Source: Klebsiella spallanzanii (lineage in GTDB: Bacteria; Pseudomonadota; Gammaproteobacteria; Enterobacterales; Enterobacteriaceae). From it: DNA of 64,000 bases. The notes beneath the pieces are model-generated. The model saw only the letters and a list, made by a program, of their open reading frames with translations, did no database searches and was not told where the DNA came from. The stretch lies in NCBI RefSeq assembly GCF_902158555.1, contig NZ_CABGGS010000047.1, forward strand, positions 248,001 to 312,000, given 5' to 3'. The translations under genes were made by a program, and so were the position numbers. Below, piece after piece: positions 17,769-26,827 of this stretch (the first letter of the stretch is position 1; each line of letters begins with the position of its first letter).

Positions 17769-17843
17769 GGTACAAGACAAGATTGTGCGGATTTGCGCAG
17801 GTTTATGCATATGCAATTCTCTCTATTCAATCTTTCCACTGTT
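17644..17843. other. Junction region beyond portal, expected cos side
   Basis: In P2 the cos site lies just beyond Q. Here the portal homology ends near 17640 and is followed by a hairpin (GGGGGC at 17668-17673, GCCCCC at 17676-17681) in otherwise ordinary sequence. I do not see the P2 cos 19-mer. Whether a functional cos survives is unknown. Confidence 0.3.
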
Positions 17844-18806
17844 TCAGCATTCTGCATGATTAAATAACTTACTGAACTCCCCCCATCTTTTCTTCAATGC
17901 CTCTAGCGATATTTTATGTGTTACGTTTATGGAGCCCCCCTCAAACTGTTGATAACCATGTTCCAAAGGGCCTTGCGAGAAGTGAATACATTTAGTGTCA
18001 GGATTTACAGCGCATAAGTTTAAATCAAATAATGTATGAATATCACTACGCAATAATAACCCATTACTAATATGATTATGACTATCATTTCGATAAGCTT
18101 CAATATGAGCTGCTTCAAGTATATCAACCAAGCTGCACTCAGTAACAGCACAGACAGGATTTAAATCTAAAAGTTGGTTTCGAAACCTCTGCTGTCCTCG
18201 GCGCTGTTTAATTTGTCTCTCAACTATTTTTCTCTGATCTTCAGCAGACAAAATTGGTGTGTCTTCATCAGCAGCTCTACTCTCAATACTTATTACCATA
18301 TTAGACTGATAATTAAGTATTCCCATTGCCCAAGCAAGATTAACCTCTTGAATTGACATTTGCCCATTATAGCGTGGGGTTTGATGCATAAGCTCATCCA
18401 TAGAAACATTTTCTATTTCCTTATAGCTTTCACCATAATTTGCCACAAACTCTATAGCAGGTTCATATATAACCCGAGGCTCAATAAATTCATGGCCATT
18501 GTCACATCGCCACTCGGGTTTTATTGTCTTCCGATGAAGTATTTTCTTTGCATTACAATCTAAATGAATACACTTGTTACGTTTTTTATTTATATTCTTC
18601 TCAGAAACTGCTTTAACAATGGAAATACCCAATACTTTATCTCTGCTTGTGATTATTACGATATCTCCAGCTTTGACATTTTTATGATTAGCTACAAAAC
18701 TGTCATAGCGATAAAATGTGGAGGAGTCATCATGGTAACCATCATTTCCCCAATACCTTAATTCATCCTGTCGTATAGTTTTAAATGACCATGCCTGCTG
18801 TACCAT
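17844..18806 (-). CDS. HNH endonuclease with probable DNA-reader domain
   Basis: 320 residues. Residues 1 to about 70 (YRYDSFVANH, VKAGDIVIITSRDKVLGI) look like a PUA/ASCH/EVE-type beta barrel, a fold often used to read modified bases. About 79-104 is a zinc-ribbon-like patch (Cys79, Cys84, Cys101, GH at 104-105). The C-terminal domain is an HNH nuclease with His234, Asn248 and His257 in the AAHIEAY...SNGLLLRSDIH pattern. The layout resembles modification-dependent (type IV) restriction enzymes. It sits beside an EcoRII-type system in the P2 tin/old locus and is AT-rich like it. Modification dependence is inferred from architecture, not shown. Confidence 0.8.
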   Translation of the reverse strand: MVQQAWSFKTIRQDELRYWGNDGYHDDSSTFYRYDSFVANHKNVKAGDIVIITSRDKVLGISIVKAVSEKNINKKRNKCIHLDCNAKKILHRKTIKPEWRCDNGHEFIEPRVIYEPAIEFVANYGESYKEIENVSMDELMHQTPRYNGQMSIQEVNLAWAMGILNYQSNMVISIESRAADEDTPILSAEDQRKIVERQIKQRRGQQRFRNQLLDLNPVCAVTECSLVDILEAAHIEAYRNDSHNHISNGLLLRSDIHTLFDLNLCAVNPDTKCIHFSQGPLEHGYQQFEGGSINVTHKISLEALKKRWGEFSKLFNHAEC

Positions 18807-19206
18807 CTATATGTCTCTTGTTAATTGATTTATTGACATTATATAATTGAAAATCAATCGTTTCGCAAGTAAAAATGCAGATTATAAATCATGCTAACTT
18901 TTAAATTCTTGGTTACTATAATTCATCATGTTGATCACTTCGTTAATTAATATTAAAACCGTAGAAACTTTCGGAAGCTGGCACTCGGATAGCCACCTAA
19001 TATCACACTTTGACTATCAGATCAGTACGTGACTGCATCATGTTTCGGGATACTCCCGCCCGCACCTAAAGATATCTGTCGCAGATCTTCCTTGTCACAT
19101 GTTTAGTGAACAAACAACAACCACTGTTTAAATAAACAGATAAAAATGATTTAATCTGGGTCAAATGAGTGATAGAGTGTCACCAACAAGACCCAATGGA
19201 GGCGCT
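18807..19206. other. Divergent control region of the restriction cluster
   Basis: 400 bases between the HNH gene (minus) and the methyltransferase (plus), holding promoters for both. The only strong element I see is the palindrome at 19124-19139. No coding sequence is supported. Confidence 0.5.
19124..19139. promoter_or_regulatory. LexA-box-like palindrome before the methyltransferase
   Basis: CTGTTTAAATAAACAG: CTGT, eight A/T bases, ACAG, with 7-bp perfect arms. This fits the enterobacterial LexA consensus CTGT-N8-ACAG. It lies 67 bases before the chosen start. M.EcoRII is also known to repress its own gene by binding upstream, so this could instead be its own operator. Confidence 0.45.
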
Positions 19207-20637
19207 ATGTCAGAATTTGAATTAATCGCGCAAGGTCTTCTTCAACAATCAGAAGAAGATGAGAAAAAGCGGCAAGAGAAAGATAAGGAACTGATTACTA
19301 AGGTTCTGGAAATTTACGATCAAAAAACCGTTGCAGAATTGTTAAGAAAAGTCGGCAAAAGTGAATGGAGTAGAGAAACACTGAACCGCTGGGTAAACGG
19401 TAAATGCAGTCCCAAATCACTAACATCTGTAGAAGAGCTTTTACTCAAAAAGATGCTTCCAGAACCCCCTAAACATCACCCTAACTATGCTTTTCGTTTT
19501 ATCGATTTGTTTGCTGGCATCGGTGGTATACGTAAGGGCTTTGAAGCTATAGGCGGGCAATGTGTCTTTACCAGTGAATGGAACAAAGAAGCAGTTAAAA
19601 CCTACAAAGCTAACTGGTATAACGATGAACATGAGCATCGATTTAACCTTGATATTCGCGAGATAACCCTCAGTGATAAGAGCGATGTTTCTGAAGTTGA
19701 AGCCTATCAGCATATCGACAACAACATTCCAGACCACGATGTGCTTCTAGCAGGTTTCCCCTGTCAGCCTTTCAGCCTTGCTGGTGTTAGTAAGAAAAAC
19801 TCCCTTGGGCGCGCCCACGGTTTTGAATGTGAGGCTCAAGGAACACTTTTCTTCGATGTTGCGAGGATTATCAAGTCCAAAAGGCCAGCCATTTTTGTTC
19901 TCGAGAATGTCAAAAACCTGAAAAGTCATGATAAAGGTAAGACTTTTAAGGTTATCATGGAAACTCTTGATGAGCTGGGATACGAAGTTGCTGATTCGAT
20001 GGCATCGGGTTCAGACGATCCGAAGATTATCGACGGTAAGCATTTTCTGCCGCAGCACCGAGAGCGTATTGTTTTGGTCGGATTTAGAAGAGATCTTAAC
20101 ATCCACGAAGGATTTTCATTACGGGACATTAATCGCTTTTATCCCCAGAAAAGGCCTACATTTGGTGAGTTATTAGAGCCTGTCGTAGACAGCAAGTACA
20201 TTCTGACACCAAGGTTATGGGAGTACCTTTATAACTATGCCAAAAAGCATGCAGCTAAAGGAAATGGCTTTGGTTTTGGTCTAGTTGACCCCAAAAATCC
20301 TGATAGTGTTGCTCGCACGCTTTCAGCGCGTTACCACAAGGATGGGTCAGAGATATTAATTGATCGCGGTTGGGATAAAGCTGTTGGGGAGACTGATTTT
20401 GCTAATCAGGATAATTTAGAGCGACGTCCAAGACGATTAACTCCACGAGAATGCGCTCGTTTAATGGGATTCGAAAAACCCGGTGAAAAACCTTTCAGAA
20501 TTCCAGTATCAGATACACAGTCCTACAGACAGTTTGGAAACTCTGTTGTTGTTCCGGTCTTCGAAGCCGTTGCTCGTCTTACAGAGCCATACATTCTCAA
20601 AGCTGTAGTAGCACGTAAAAATAAGATAGCCAGTTAA
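19207..20637 (+). CDS. ecoRIIM: EcoRII-type DNA cytosine-C5 methyltransferase
   Basis: 476 residues from the ATG at 19207, which has GGAGG upstream and matches the M.EcoRII N-terminus (MSEFEL); an ATG 42 bases earlier is in frame. Very similar throughout to M.EcoRII (477 residues). Residues 1-90 form the N-terminal helix-turn-helix extension. Motifs: [10 protein letters not shown] (~97-106), catalytic PCQPFS with Cys186, [17 protein letters not shown], and [11 protein letters not shown]. Expected to make CmCWGG, the same mark as host Dcm, protecting DNA from the adjacent nuclease. It is convergent with the nuclease gene, as in the plasmid EcoRII system. Confidence 0.97.
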   Translation: MSEFELIAQGLLQQSEEDEKKRQEKDKELITKVLEIYDQKTVAELLRKVGKSEWSRETLNRWVNGKCSPKSLTSVEELLLKKMLPEPPKHHPNYAFRFIDLFAGIGGIRKGFEAIGGQCVFTSEWNKEAVKTYKANWYNDEHEHRFNLDIREITLSDKSDVSEVEAYQHIDNNIPDHDVLLAGFPCQPFSLAGVSKKNSLGRAHGFECEAQGTLFFDVARIIKSKRPAIFVLENVKNLKSHDKGKTFKVIMETLDELGYEVADSMASGSDDPKIIDGKHFLPQHRERIVLVGFRRDLNIHEGFSLRDINRFYPQKRPTFGELLEPVVDSKYILTPRLWEYLYNYAKKHAAKGNGFGFGLVDPKNPDSVARTLSARYHKDGSEILIDRGWDKAVGETDFANQDNLERRPRRLTPRECARLMGFEKPGEKPFRIPVSDTQSYRQFGNSVVVPVFEAVARLTEPYILKAVVARKNKIAS

Positions 20638-20640
20638 CAG

Positions 20641-20670
20641 ATAATCTCCGGTATTTTCGCCGGAGATTAT
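20641..20670. terminator. Bidirectional terminator between convergent R and M
   Basis: Perfect 11-bp arms, ATAATCTCCGG at 20641-20651 and CCGGAGATTAT at 20660-20670, between the methyltransferase stop and the convergent restriction gene stop. Confidence 0.75.
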
Positions 20671-20674
20671 ATGG

Positions 20675-21874
20675 TTAGCCTTGGTAAATCCCGATTAACT
20701 CAGCAATGAAGCCTCCTAAAGTTATTAACTCACCTCTAATTGATTCGGGATATTTAGAATGTAAAGGCGAGGGCACAACCAACCTAATACCCTCCTCTTG
20801 CATCTCTTTAAACTGAGTAAGAGATACACCTTCTTGAAGAGTGAATAGATGAATACAGGTAATTCTATTCGCCTCGTTTAGAACCTGACGCCATCTATCT
20901 TTACATGTTGTTTTAACTGCGAGCATTCGCAGTTTCTCATCGGGAAACTTATCGTTATGATAAGCTTCTGAAGAGGGGAATATAAAATCAGGTTTCTTTT
21001 TCCCTTCGGTTATACATTGTGTTTCAAAACTTTTAAGACCATGCTCAAGAAAAAGCTGCTCCAGATGAAGTTCAAGCGACTTTCCGGCACGGGATTTTCT
21101 TCTGTTACTAACTGAATTTGCCATCGCAATAAACTCATCAACGGACCCGAAACCCTTACGGATAATATCGAGAACGTGTATTTCCTCAACTTTTAGGAAA
21201 AGATCGAATTCAACACTCCGTCGCTCTAAAAGTTGTTCATCTGGGTTAGAAGTTCCAATTTTATAATAGTCTGCTGCGTACTGAATAATCTCACTACCAG
21301 TAGGAAATTGACTTACCCAACTTTCAGGGATTTTATATTCTCTGCGCCTTGTATGGCTAACTGATAACAATATTCCAAGCATTTCATTTGCAGGACCAAA
21401 AACAAATGTACCTGGTATAACCTCGCCAAGGACTGATTCAAGAACATCTTCTTCGTCAGGATTCGAGCAAACCCAAACATCAACACTTCTACTGTCATTT
21501 CCTGGCTCATGCTCAAATGCGAGGATAGTCAAGGCGCCTGTATTCTCTGGATCTTGAAGAGGACTTCCACGACCCCATCGGGTTATACGTTTTTCATTCC
21601 TAGTTTGACCAAAATATTTATTGTTATAATATATCGCACGAGCCTCACTATCTGCGCATGCATGTGAAGAATATGTTGCGTGTAGCAGTACTGAAGGATT
21701 TTTTTCCAAGATATGATCTATAGACGGAAAAAGCTCGGCAACAATAACAGAAGGAATATATAAACCAACCTGATGCCCTCCCGTAGCTCCGGTATCGTTT
21801 GCCGAAAGACGTTTTATATAAAGGTAAAAATTCCTGCCAGCCTTATCAAGTAGCCATTCCTGCAAACCAGACAT
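20675..21874 (-). CDS. ecoRIIR: EcoRII-type restriction endonuclease (CCWGG)
   Basis: 399 residues, closely matching R.EcoRII (about 404). N-terminal effector-binding domain with KRLSANDTGATGGHQVGLY, TRNEKRITRWGRGSPLQDPE; C-terminal PD-(D/E)xK nuclease with KKPDFIFP (Asp296) and MLAVKTTCKDRW (Lys321), corresponding to the catalytic Asp299 and Lys324 of R.EcoRII. R.EcoRII is a type IIE enzyme that needs two or more CCWGG sites and cuts before the first C. The gene is intact, with a GAGGGGG ribosome site. Host Dcm, if present, would also protect the chromosome. Confidence 0.97.
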   Translation of the reverse strand: MSGLQEWLLDKAGRNFYLYIKRLSANDTGATGGHQVGLYIPSVIVAELFPSIDHILEKNPSVLLHATYSSHACADSEARAIYYNNKYFGQTRNEKRITRWGRGSPLQDPENTGALTILAFEHEPGNDSRSVDVWVCSNPDEEDVLESVLGEVIPGTFVFGPANEMLGILLSVSHTRRREYKIPESWVSQFPTGSEIIQYAADYYKIGTSNPDEQLLERRSVEFDLFLKVEEIHVLDIIRKGFGSVDEFIAMANSVSNRRKSRAGKSLELHLEQLFLEHGLKSFETQCITEGKKKPDFIFPSSEAYHNDKFPDEKLRMLAVKTTCKDRWRQVLNEANRITCIHLFTLQEGVSLTQFKEMQEEGIRLVVPSPLHSKYPESIRGELITLGGFIAELIGIYQG

Positions 21875-21964
21875 AACGCCCCCTCAATCTGAAGTTAATA
21901 TCTGGACGTGATTTTTCCACACATTTGTTGCTACGGCTACTAGCAAAGAGTGCAAGTTCATAAT

Positions 21965-24478
21965 CTAGGCTTTGGATTTCAATGTCTTAAGCATGTTTTT
22001 GTAAAAAGCGACAGGATTTCTAGTTATGCTCTCGGCATAGCTCCTATTTTTTACCATCAAAAATGACCTTAATTTTCTTAAGGTTATGTCATAGTTACCA
22101 ACATTTGTACTGCTTAGCGCACCATCACTAGTGTGATAAATCATGCGATCGTTTATTCGTAATTGCTTTCCTTGAAGTAAATGCTCAGCCTGAGACTCGC
22201 AGAGCTCAAGCCCTATTGAAAGAGCAAACTCGCGCAAGGAAACACAATCACTTGAAGTATCTCTCATTTTTGTATTATTCATTGGCGAATTCTTCGCCCT
22301 ACAAACTTCTCGTAGACGTCGAAGAATGGCTTTTCTTTCTTTGGTTGGTAGAGAGCTCACATCTAACGGCCCCGACTCTTCATCCTGTTCTAGTTGCCCC
22401 CATCCCATGGTGTCAATTGCTCCCCTTCCGTCCCCTTTTTTTAAATTTAAGGGACAGTTATTGCCACGAGTCCAAGGGGCGACGGGGTCGCCCTGGGCGG
22501 CGCTTTCAGCGCCTGGGTTAGCGGGAGCCTTCTTCACCATCTTCCAGGTATGGACATGCGTGCATATTTTGTTTTCCTTACCGGTGATGGGCGACCAAAT
22601 GCCATAAATACGAATCCCGTGATCGCCATAGGTTCCTGGTTCGACTGTCGGCTCGTAGGCGGTATGAATGAGGTAATTTTTGCGGGGAACAAGTACACCG
22701 CCCTGCTTCATGATGTAAGTGGCAAAACAGCCAACATCAGCAGCAGCGAGCACAGCGTCCAGTTTTGGATCCATAAGTACCGGAGCACCCGGTTTGCTGG
22801 TTTTCATTGCACGAGTTGCCTGCGATGCGAACAATCGTAACTCGCGGTACGCCTGGCGGCCTGGAATCCCAAAAAAACGAAATTGTTGAACACGGTGCAA
22901 CGATGCCCACGCAGTGACGTGCTCGGCACTATCACGTAGTGATTTACCCGTCTCCTTGCTGACGGTGTCACCCAGCCCACGCCCATCGATGTTTTTACTG
23001 ACGTACTTTGCAATATAACTGGCCGGAGTCCCTTTTCGCGGGTCTATCAGCTTTGACTTGAAACGAGCGCCAGTGTTATTGCCAAGTTCGGCGCGATCTT
23101 CTCGGATAGCGAAACGACGCAGCAGCTCCGTGATTGCACGTCGATGTTTTTTGCGCATAAAACACAATAAATGCCAGTGCACAGTGCCATCGTGATGTGG
23201 TTCGGCTACGCGGACGCCGTACCAGCGCAGCTCTTTTTTGTGCATTGCCTTACGGAATGCCGCAAACGTATCAACCAGATAGTCGCTGCTTTTCCTAACT
23301 GTCGAGTGATCCCATGTAGGGTTAGGCTTCCCGTTCATCAGTGTGGCGTGGTACTTAGAAGGACAGGTGATGGTATAGAACATGGCACAGTCGCCACGCA
23401 TTTCAGCTATCAATTCCAGGCCTTTGACACAGGCCATCATCTCATTACGACGGTGCGCTGGATTGCTGGCACTTGCAAGCACCACATCCTCCATGCTGAG
23501 CGTGTCGCCATCTTCGTTAATCAGATCATGGTTGCGGAAAAAATCCATCGCCTTACGGCGTTGTTCCCGCTTCTGCAACAGAATGTCATGGCTGACATAA
23601 GGTGATGCGTGCCGATGAACAAGGCACGCAGCCCGAAGTAACTCTTCCCGCCATTCGTTGCGGAGTTGCCACAGCTTACGTTGCCACCAGTCAGCACAAC
23701 GCATACGGGCAAGCGCGCCCGGTATCAGCTCGTAATTAATCGGGTTGCGGCGATTATGTTTGCTGCGGAGCGCTTCATAACCCGGCGGGATAACATCAAG
23801 GCGTGACACTTCGGCCGCCACACGACGATAGAGCTCCAGTATTACGATGGGAGAATCTAATTCATCGGTCAGCATCTCACCGCAAAGCTGGATAAAAATC
23901 ATATCAATGTGCGCTGCGACCAGCGTTGAAAGCCGCTTAACCTCCCGCTGATTCAGTTCAGCAAGTCGAAGGAGTTGATCAAGGCTATCCCTGCCAGCCA
24001 TAGCCTGGAATGACAGCGACGCCTGGTTAGCACGGACCTTGTCAATTCTCACTAATGAGGGAGTGATGACCTCATTCAGATAGGTAGGCAAATGGCGCGG
24101 ATCTTCTGATTTTTCCAAATACTTAATCCTGGTTTCCAGCGGCTTGCGCAGGAAACCAGGCAAGCTGGCGACGTCATCACGAATCAGGGTAAGAGGATCA
24201 ACACGATGGAGTTCTGCATGTCGCTTAGCCTTCTCAATCAGCGCATCATTCAATTCGTCATAGTGCCAGGGATCGCAATGTGCAACAGAAAAGAGGTACT
24301 CTTCTGCTGCACGACTCATTGCTTCAGCCTGCTCGCGTTGATCGCTTTTATCCTGCTCATAAAGCGCAATCCAGACGGCCAGCGCAGAGGGTTTCCGTGC
24401 AGGCACATCAACAGCATAAGGGTTTACTGGCTGCTTTCTGGCATTCCAGCTCCATGCCAGGGATGTGGAGTCAGGCAT
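21965..24478 (-). CDS. A: Replication initiator protein A (rolling circle)
   Basis: 837 residues (P2 gpA 761). An HUH-type endonuclease: the metal-binding HWH at 434-436 (GTVHWHLLCF) and two catalytic tyrosines four residues apart, Tyr488 and Tyr492 in SYIAKYVSKN, like Tyr450/Tyr454 of P2 A. It nicks the phage origin, usually within the A gene itself, and primes rolling-circle replication. The last ~170 residues extend beyond the family core. The ATG at 24478 follows AAGGTGAG. It ends the early operon. Confidence 0.95.
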   Translation of the reverse strand: MPDSTSLAWSWNARKQPVNPYAVDVPARKPSALAVWIALYEQDKSDQREQAEAMSRAAEEYLFSVAHCDPWHYDELNDALIEKAKRHAELHRVDPLTLIRDDVASLPGFLRKPLETRIKYLEKSEDPRHLPTYLNEVITPSLVRIDKVRANQASLSFQAMAGRDSLDQLLRLAELNQREVKRLSTLVAAHIDMIFIQLCGEMLTDELDSPIVILELYRRVAAEVSRLDVIPPGYEALRSKHNRRNPINYELIPGALARMRCADWWQRKLWQLRNEWREELLRAACLVHRHASPYVSHDILLQKREQRRKAMDFFRNHDLINEDGDTLSMEDVVLASASNPAHRRNEMMACVKGLELIAEMRGDCAMFYTITCPSKYHATLMNGKPNPTWDHSTVRKSSDYLVDTFAAFRKAMHKKELRWYGVRVAEPHHDGTVHWHLLCFMRKKHRRAITELLRRFAIREDRAELGNNTGARFKSKLIDPRKGTPASYIAKYVSKNIDGRGLGDTVSKETGKSLRDSAEHVTAWASLHRVQQFRFFGIPGRQAYRELRLFASQATRAMKTSKPGAPVLMDPKLDAVLAAADVGCFATYIMKQGGVLVPRKNYLIHTAYEPTVEPGTYGDHGIRIYGIWSPITGKENKICTHVHTWKMVKKAPANPGAESAAQGDPVAPWTRGNNCPLNLKKGDGRGAIDTMGWGQLEQDEESGPLDVSSLPTKERKAILRRLREVCRAKNSPMNNTKMRDTSSDCVSLREFALSIGLELCESQAEHLLQGKQLRINDRMIYHTSDGALSSTNVGNYDITLRKLRSFLMVKNRSYAESITRNPVAFYKNMLKTLKSKA

Positions 24479-24515
24479 AACTCACCTTCGAATCTTATTT
24501 TGCAAAGCCAACGCT

Positions 24516-25451
24516 TTAACAAGCCGGCGCGCCAAACATTTCGGCATATGTCGCATCACCCATCACCGCCCCACAGTCCGGGCAACCTCCACCACCAGAA
24601 CGACCGCAACCACCACACACGCGAAGAACGCCAATCACTTCACTGGCCATATCGCGGGTTTTGGCGCTAACGGAACGTCGAACTCTGAAGGCGTGGAGAT
24701 TGAAAGCGGAGTAGATCTGGCGTGTTTCTGGTGTGTCGCTATTCGAGATGGCCGATCGCGTTCCATGCTGGCGATTAACGTCCAGCAACGCCGTAACCAA
24801 AGCGCGGTGATCATCCAGGGTAAATGGCTTGCCGTAAGCGGTAAAATTGGCTGTTTTGCTAGTCGGGATGTACGGTGGATCGCAGTAAATCACGGAGTCC
24901 AGGCGATTCCTGGCGACGTACGGAATGGAAGTACGAAAATCATTACAAAGAAAGAGCGCGTGAGTATCCCGCGCCTTTTCGGCAAATAGGCGCATTTCTG
25001 CTTCTGGAAAATAAGGCGCCTTATAGCTGCCAAATGGAACATTGAAACCGCCATCCCTGTTGGTGCGATAAAGCCCGTTAAAGCAGTGGCGGTTCAGGTA
25101 TAAAAATGATGCAGCCCACCGTACAACGTAATCATCTGCACACTCGTCATCCCACGACAGGTGGTTGAACAACTTGCGCTCTTCGTAATAGCTATCTTCG
25201 TTATTGCCATTTCTGAATACGTTCTTGGCGATCAGTATCAATCTTTCAGGGTCTTCCCTGAGCGCGAGGAAGAAATTGATCAATGCGCGATTGCTGTCAC
25301 AAAGCACATAGCGGCGGTATTCCGTATTCATAAAGACTGTGCCACTGCCTACAAAGGGCTCAATCAAGCAATCGGCTTTAGGTAAGTGCTTCAGCAGCTC
25401 CGGCAACACGCGGGTTTTACCGCCAGCCCACTTAAGAGGTGACTTAATCAT
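24516..25451 (-). CDS. dam: Phage DNA adenine N6-methyltransferase (Dam-like)
   Basis: 311 residues from the ATG at 25451, which overlaps the previous stop (ATGA). D12-class methylase: KSPLKWAGGKTRVL binds AdoMet, EPFVGSGTVF is motif I-like, and YCDPPYIP is the catalytic DPPY motif. GATC specificity is expected by family resemblance. The last ~35 residues form a cysteine-rich tail with two CxxC pairs (CGGC and CPDC) that could bind zinc and is not part of the E. coli Dam enzyme. Similar methylases occur in the same place in other P2-like phages. Confidence 0.9.
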   Translation of the reverse strand: MIKSPLKWAGGKTRVLPELLKHLPKADCLIEPFVGSGTVFMNTEYRRYVLCDSNRALINFFLALREDPERLILIAKNVFRNGNNEDSYYEERKLFNHLSWDDECADDYVVRWAASFLYLNRHCFNGLYRTNRDGGFNVPFGSYKAPYFPEAEMRLFAEKARDTHALFLCNDFRTSIPYVARNRLDSVIYCDPPYIPTSKTANFTAYGKPFTLDDHRALVTALLDVNRQHGTRSAISNSDTPETRQIYSAFNLHAFRVRRSVSAKTRDMASEVIGVLRVCGGCGRSGGGGCPDCGAVMGDATYAEMFGAPAC

Positions 25452-25687
25452 TTGCGGCATTCCTGGTTATAGGTTTCATGGGTCATCAGTCGCCACTGCT
25501 TACCACCGTTTTTGCTGAGCAAACGCCAACGGAGGCCAATGCGGATCACGAGATAGGCGTGTGGCTTGACGCGGGTGTAATTACGCTGTCCACGAGCAAA
25601 GCAATTCAGGGCGGCAAGCGCCCTCTTACAAACCGGCAACGGCGCGTTACAAACAACAGACAGATGCGAATGCATGGCGGCCCTCAC
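25448..25687 (-). CDS. Small conserved P2-family early protein
   Basis: 79 residues, starting with GTG in a GTGA overlap with the gene before and ending in an ATGA overlap with dam. Basic, with the pattern KPHAYLVIRIGLRWRLLSKN that I know from P2-like early operons. No function is established to my knowledge; a ParE-like fold is conceivable but there is no antitoxin partner. Confidence 0.75.
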   Translation of the reverse strand: MRAAMHSHLSVVCNAPLPVCKRALAALNCFARGQRNYTRVKPHAYLVIRIGLRWRLLSKNGGKQWRLMTHETYNQECRK

Positions 25688-26250
25688 AGCGCTCCAATGT
25701 GTGGAGAGGTCAAGCGCTGCCAGATTTCGCAGACTTGCTCCGCGTGATATCGCGCGTCAGTGAGCGTGTAACGTGCCAGTGCGCTTCTCGCATGAGGCGC
25801 ATAGTCTGTGGCAGCAGCAAGGTCGAGAAGTGAACGAATGCAGCGGTATTTTGTGCCATCAGGTAAAATGCCTGACACCTCTAAGCGATCCACGGCATAA
25901 CGAAGTGAAACCAGTTTTTCCGGGGCATCTTTGAACCATACGACTAACGCCGCGTTCCGGGGACAGGTGTTGTCGGCGATGAAAGCAGCAAGGCTGCAAA
26001 GTGCATCTTCTTCAGCTTCGGTTGCGCTCATTACTTCGGCGCGCCAGTGAGAGTCTTTTTTCATCCAATCGAATGCCGTACTAATGCTGATACGGCCCTT
26101 CAAGCTTTCAGATTTACGAATGTCTATCGAAGAATAAAAAACCTTTCCGATCTGCCCTGTTGAGGGTTCAAAAAACACAGCTTCAATGGCACACAGAGGT
26201 GATGACGGTTTCTTACTAACGTTAATCAAATCGATCATTACGTGATTCAT
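25684..26250 (-). CDS. Degenerate 3'-5' exonuclease-like protein (DEDD fold)
   Basis: 188 residues resembling the phage 3'-5' exoribonuclease family: HVMIDL followed by KKPSSPLCAIEAVFFEPSTG is the family N-terminus, and HAEQVCEIWQRL is its C-terminus. The motif I that normally reads DLET reads DLIN, keeping Asp but losing Glu; the motif II region (VVWFKDAPEKL) lacks the usual asparagine/aspartate pattern; only the C-terminal motif keeps a TDA aspartate. Catalysis is doubtful. Overlaps both neighbours by four bases. Confidence 0.8.
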   Translation of the reverse strand: MNHVMIDLINVSKKPSSPLCAIEAVFFEPSTGQIGKVFYSSIDIRKSESLKGRISISTAFDWMKKDSHWRAEVMSATEAEEDALCSLAAFIADNTCPRNAALVVWFKDAPEKLVSLRYAVDRLEVSGILPDGTKYRCIRSLLDLAAATDYAPHARSALARYTLTDARYHAEQVCEIWQRLTSPHIGAL

Positions 26251-26471
26251 GGTCTACTGCCCTCGCTGGTGATTGTTTCGTGGTTGGCTATCCACTGCTC
26301 AAGTGCTGAATAAATCTCTTCGGGGGTAAGGTCTTGCTCTTTCAGCAGGCCCATACGGATGCGCAGCAATCCTAGTAAGTGGGCGCGCTCGCCTTTGCGC
26401 GCATTGGTGCTGATACCCATAAACTCTGGATCGCTTATTCCGCCTTCCGGCTTTATTGACGTAACCGACAT
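26247..26471 (-). CDS. Small P2-family early protein
   Basis: 74 residues from the ATG at 26471, which has a perfect AGGAGG four bases upstream. Helical, acidic C-terminal half (LTPEEIYSALEQWI). No recognised function. ATGA overlap with the next gene. Confidence 0.75.
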   Translation of the reverse strand: MSVTSIKPEGGISDPEFMGISTNARKGERAHLLGLLRIRMGLLKEQDLTPEEIYSALEQWIANHETITSEGSRP

Positions 26472-26539
26472 GCAACCTCCTAAAAAAGGCAAAACGAATC
26501 CCCGGCAAAATGAATGCCGTTGTTTTTAATGCTGGTTAA

Positions 26540-26812
26540 TTAGTGGTTAGGGCGCGGCTTTCTTTTAATCTGCTTAAATATCCTTTCATGCCAGTAATAC
26601 ATGAAATCAATAAAGGTCATTCGCGCGCGATCGTGATTACCGCGAATTGCTCTCTCCAGACCGTAAATAATTATATCAATTGATGGGCTGTTAGAGCTGA
26701 CTGTAATACGCGCACCATTTCTCAGGTGGACAGTGAAACCCTGCTCAGCATTTTCTATCGCCTCGCGTATCAGCATTTCCTGTTCCCAAGATGTTTTTTC
26801 TTCGGTGAACAT
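26540..26812 (-). CDS. Small phage early protein
   Basis: 90 residues, no recognised domain. N-terminal strands (FTVHLRNGARITVSS) then a helix and a basic C-terminus (IKRKPRPNH). GGAG precedes the start. Part of the early operon between Cox and A. Confidence 0.7.
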   Translation of the reverse strand: MFTEEKTSWEQEMLIREAIENAEQGFTVHLRNGARITVSSNSPSIDIIIYGLERAIRGNHDRARMTFIDFMYYWHERIFKQIKRKPRPNH

Positions 26813-26827
26813 GGCGTACTCCGATGA

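Noticed and set aside
25448-25687. Toxin of a toxin-antitoxin pair
   Set aside because: No antitoxin-like partner; embedded by start/stop overlaps in the phage early operon.
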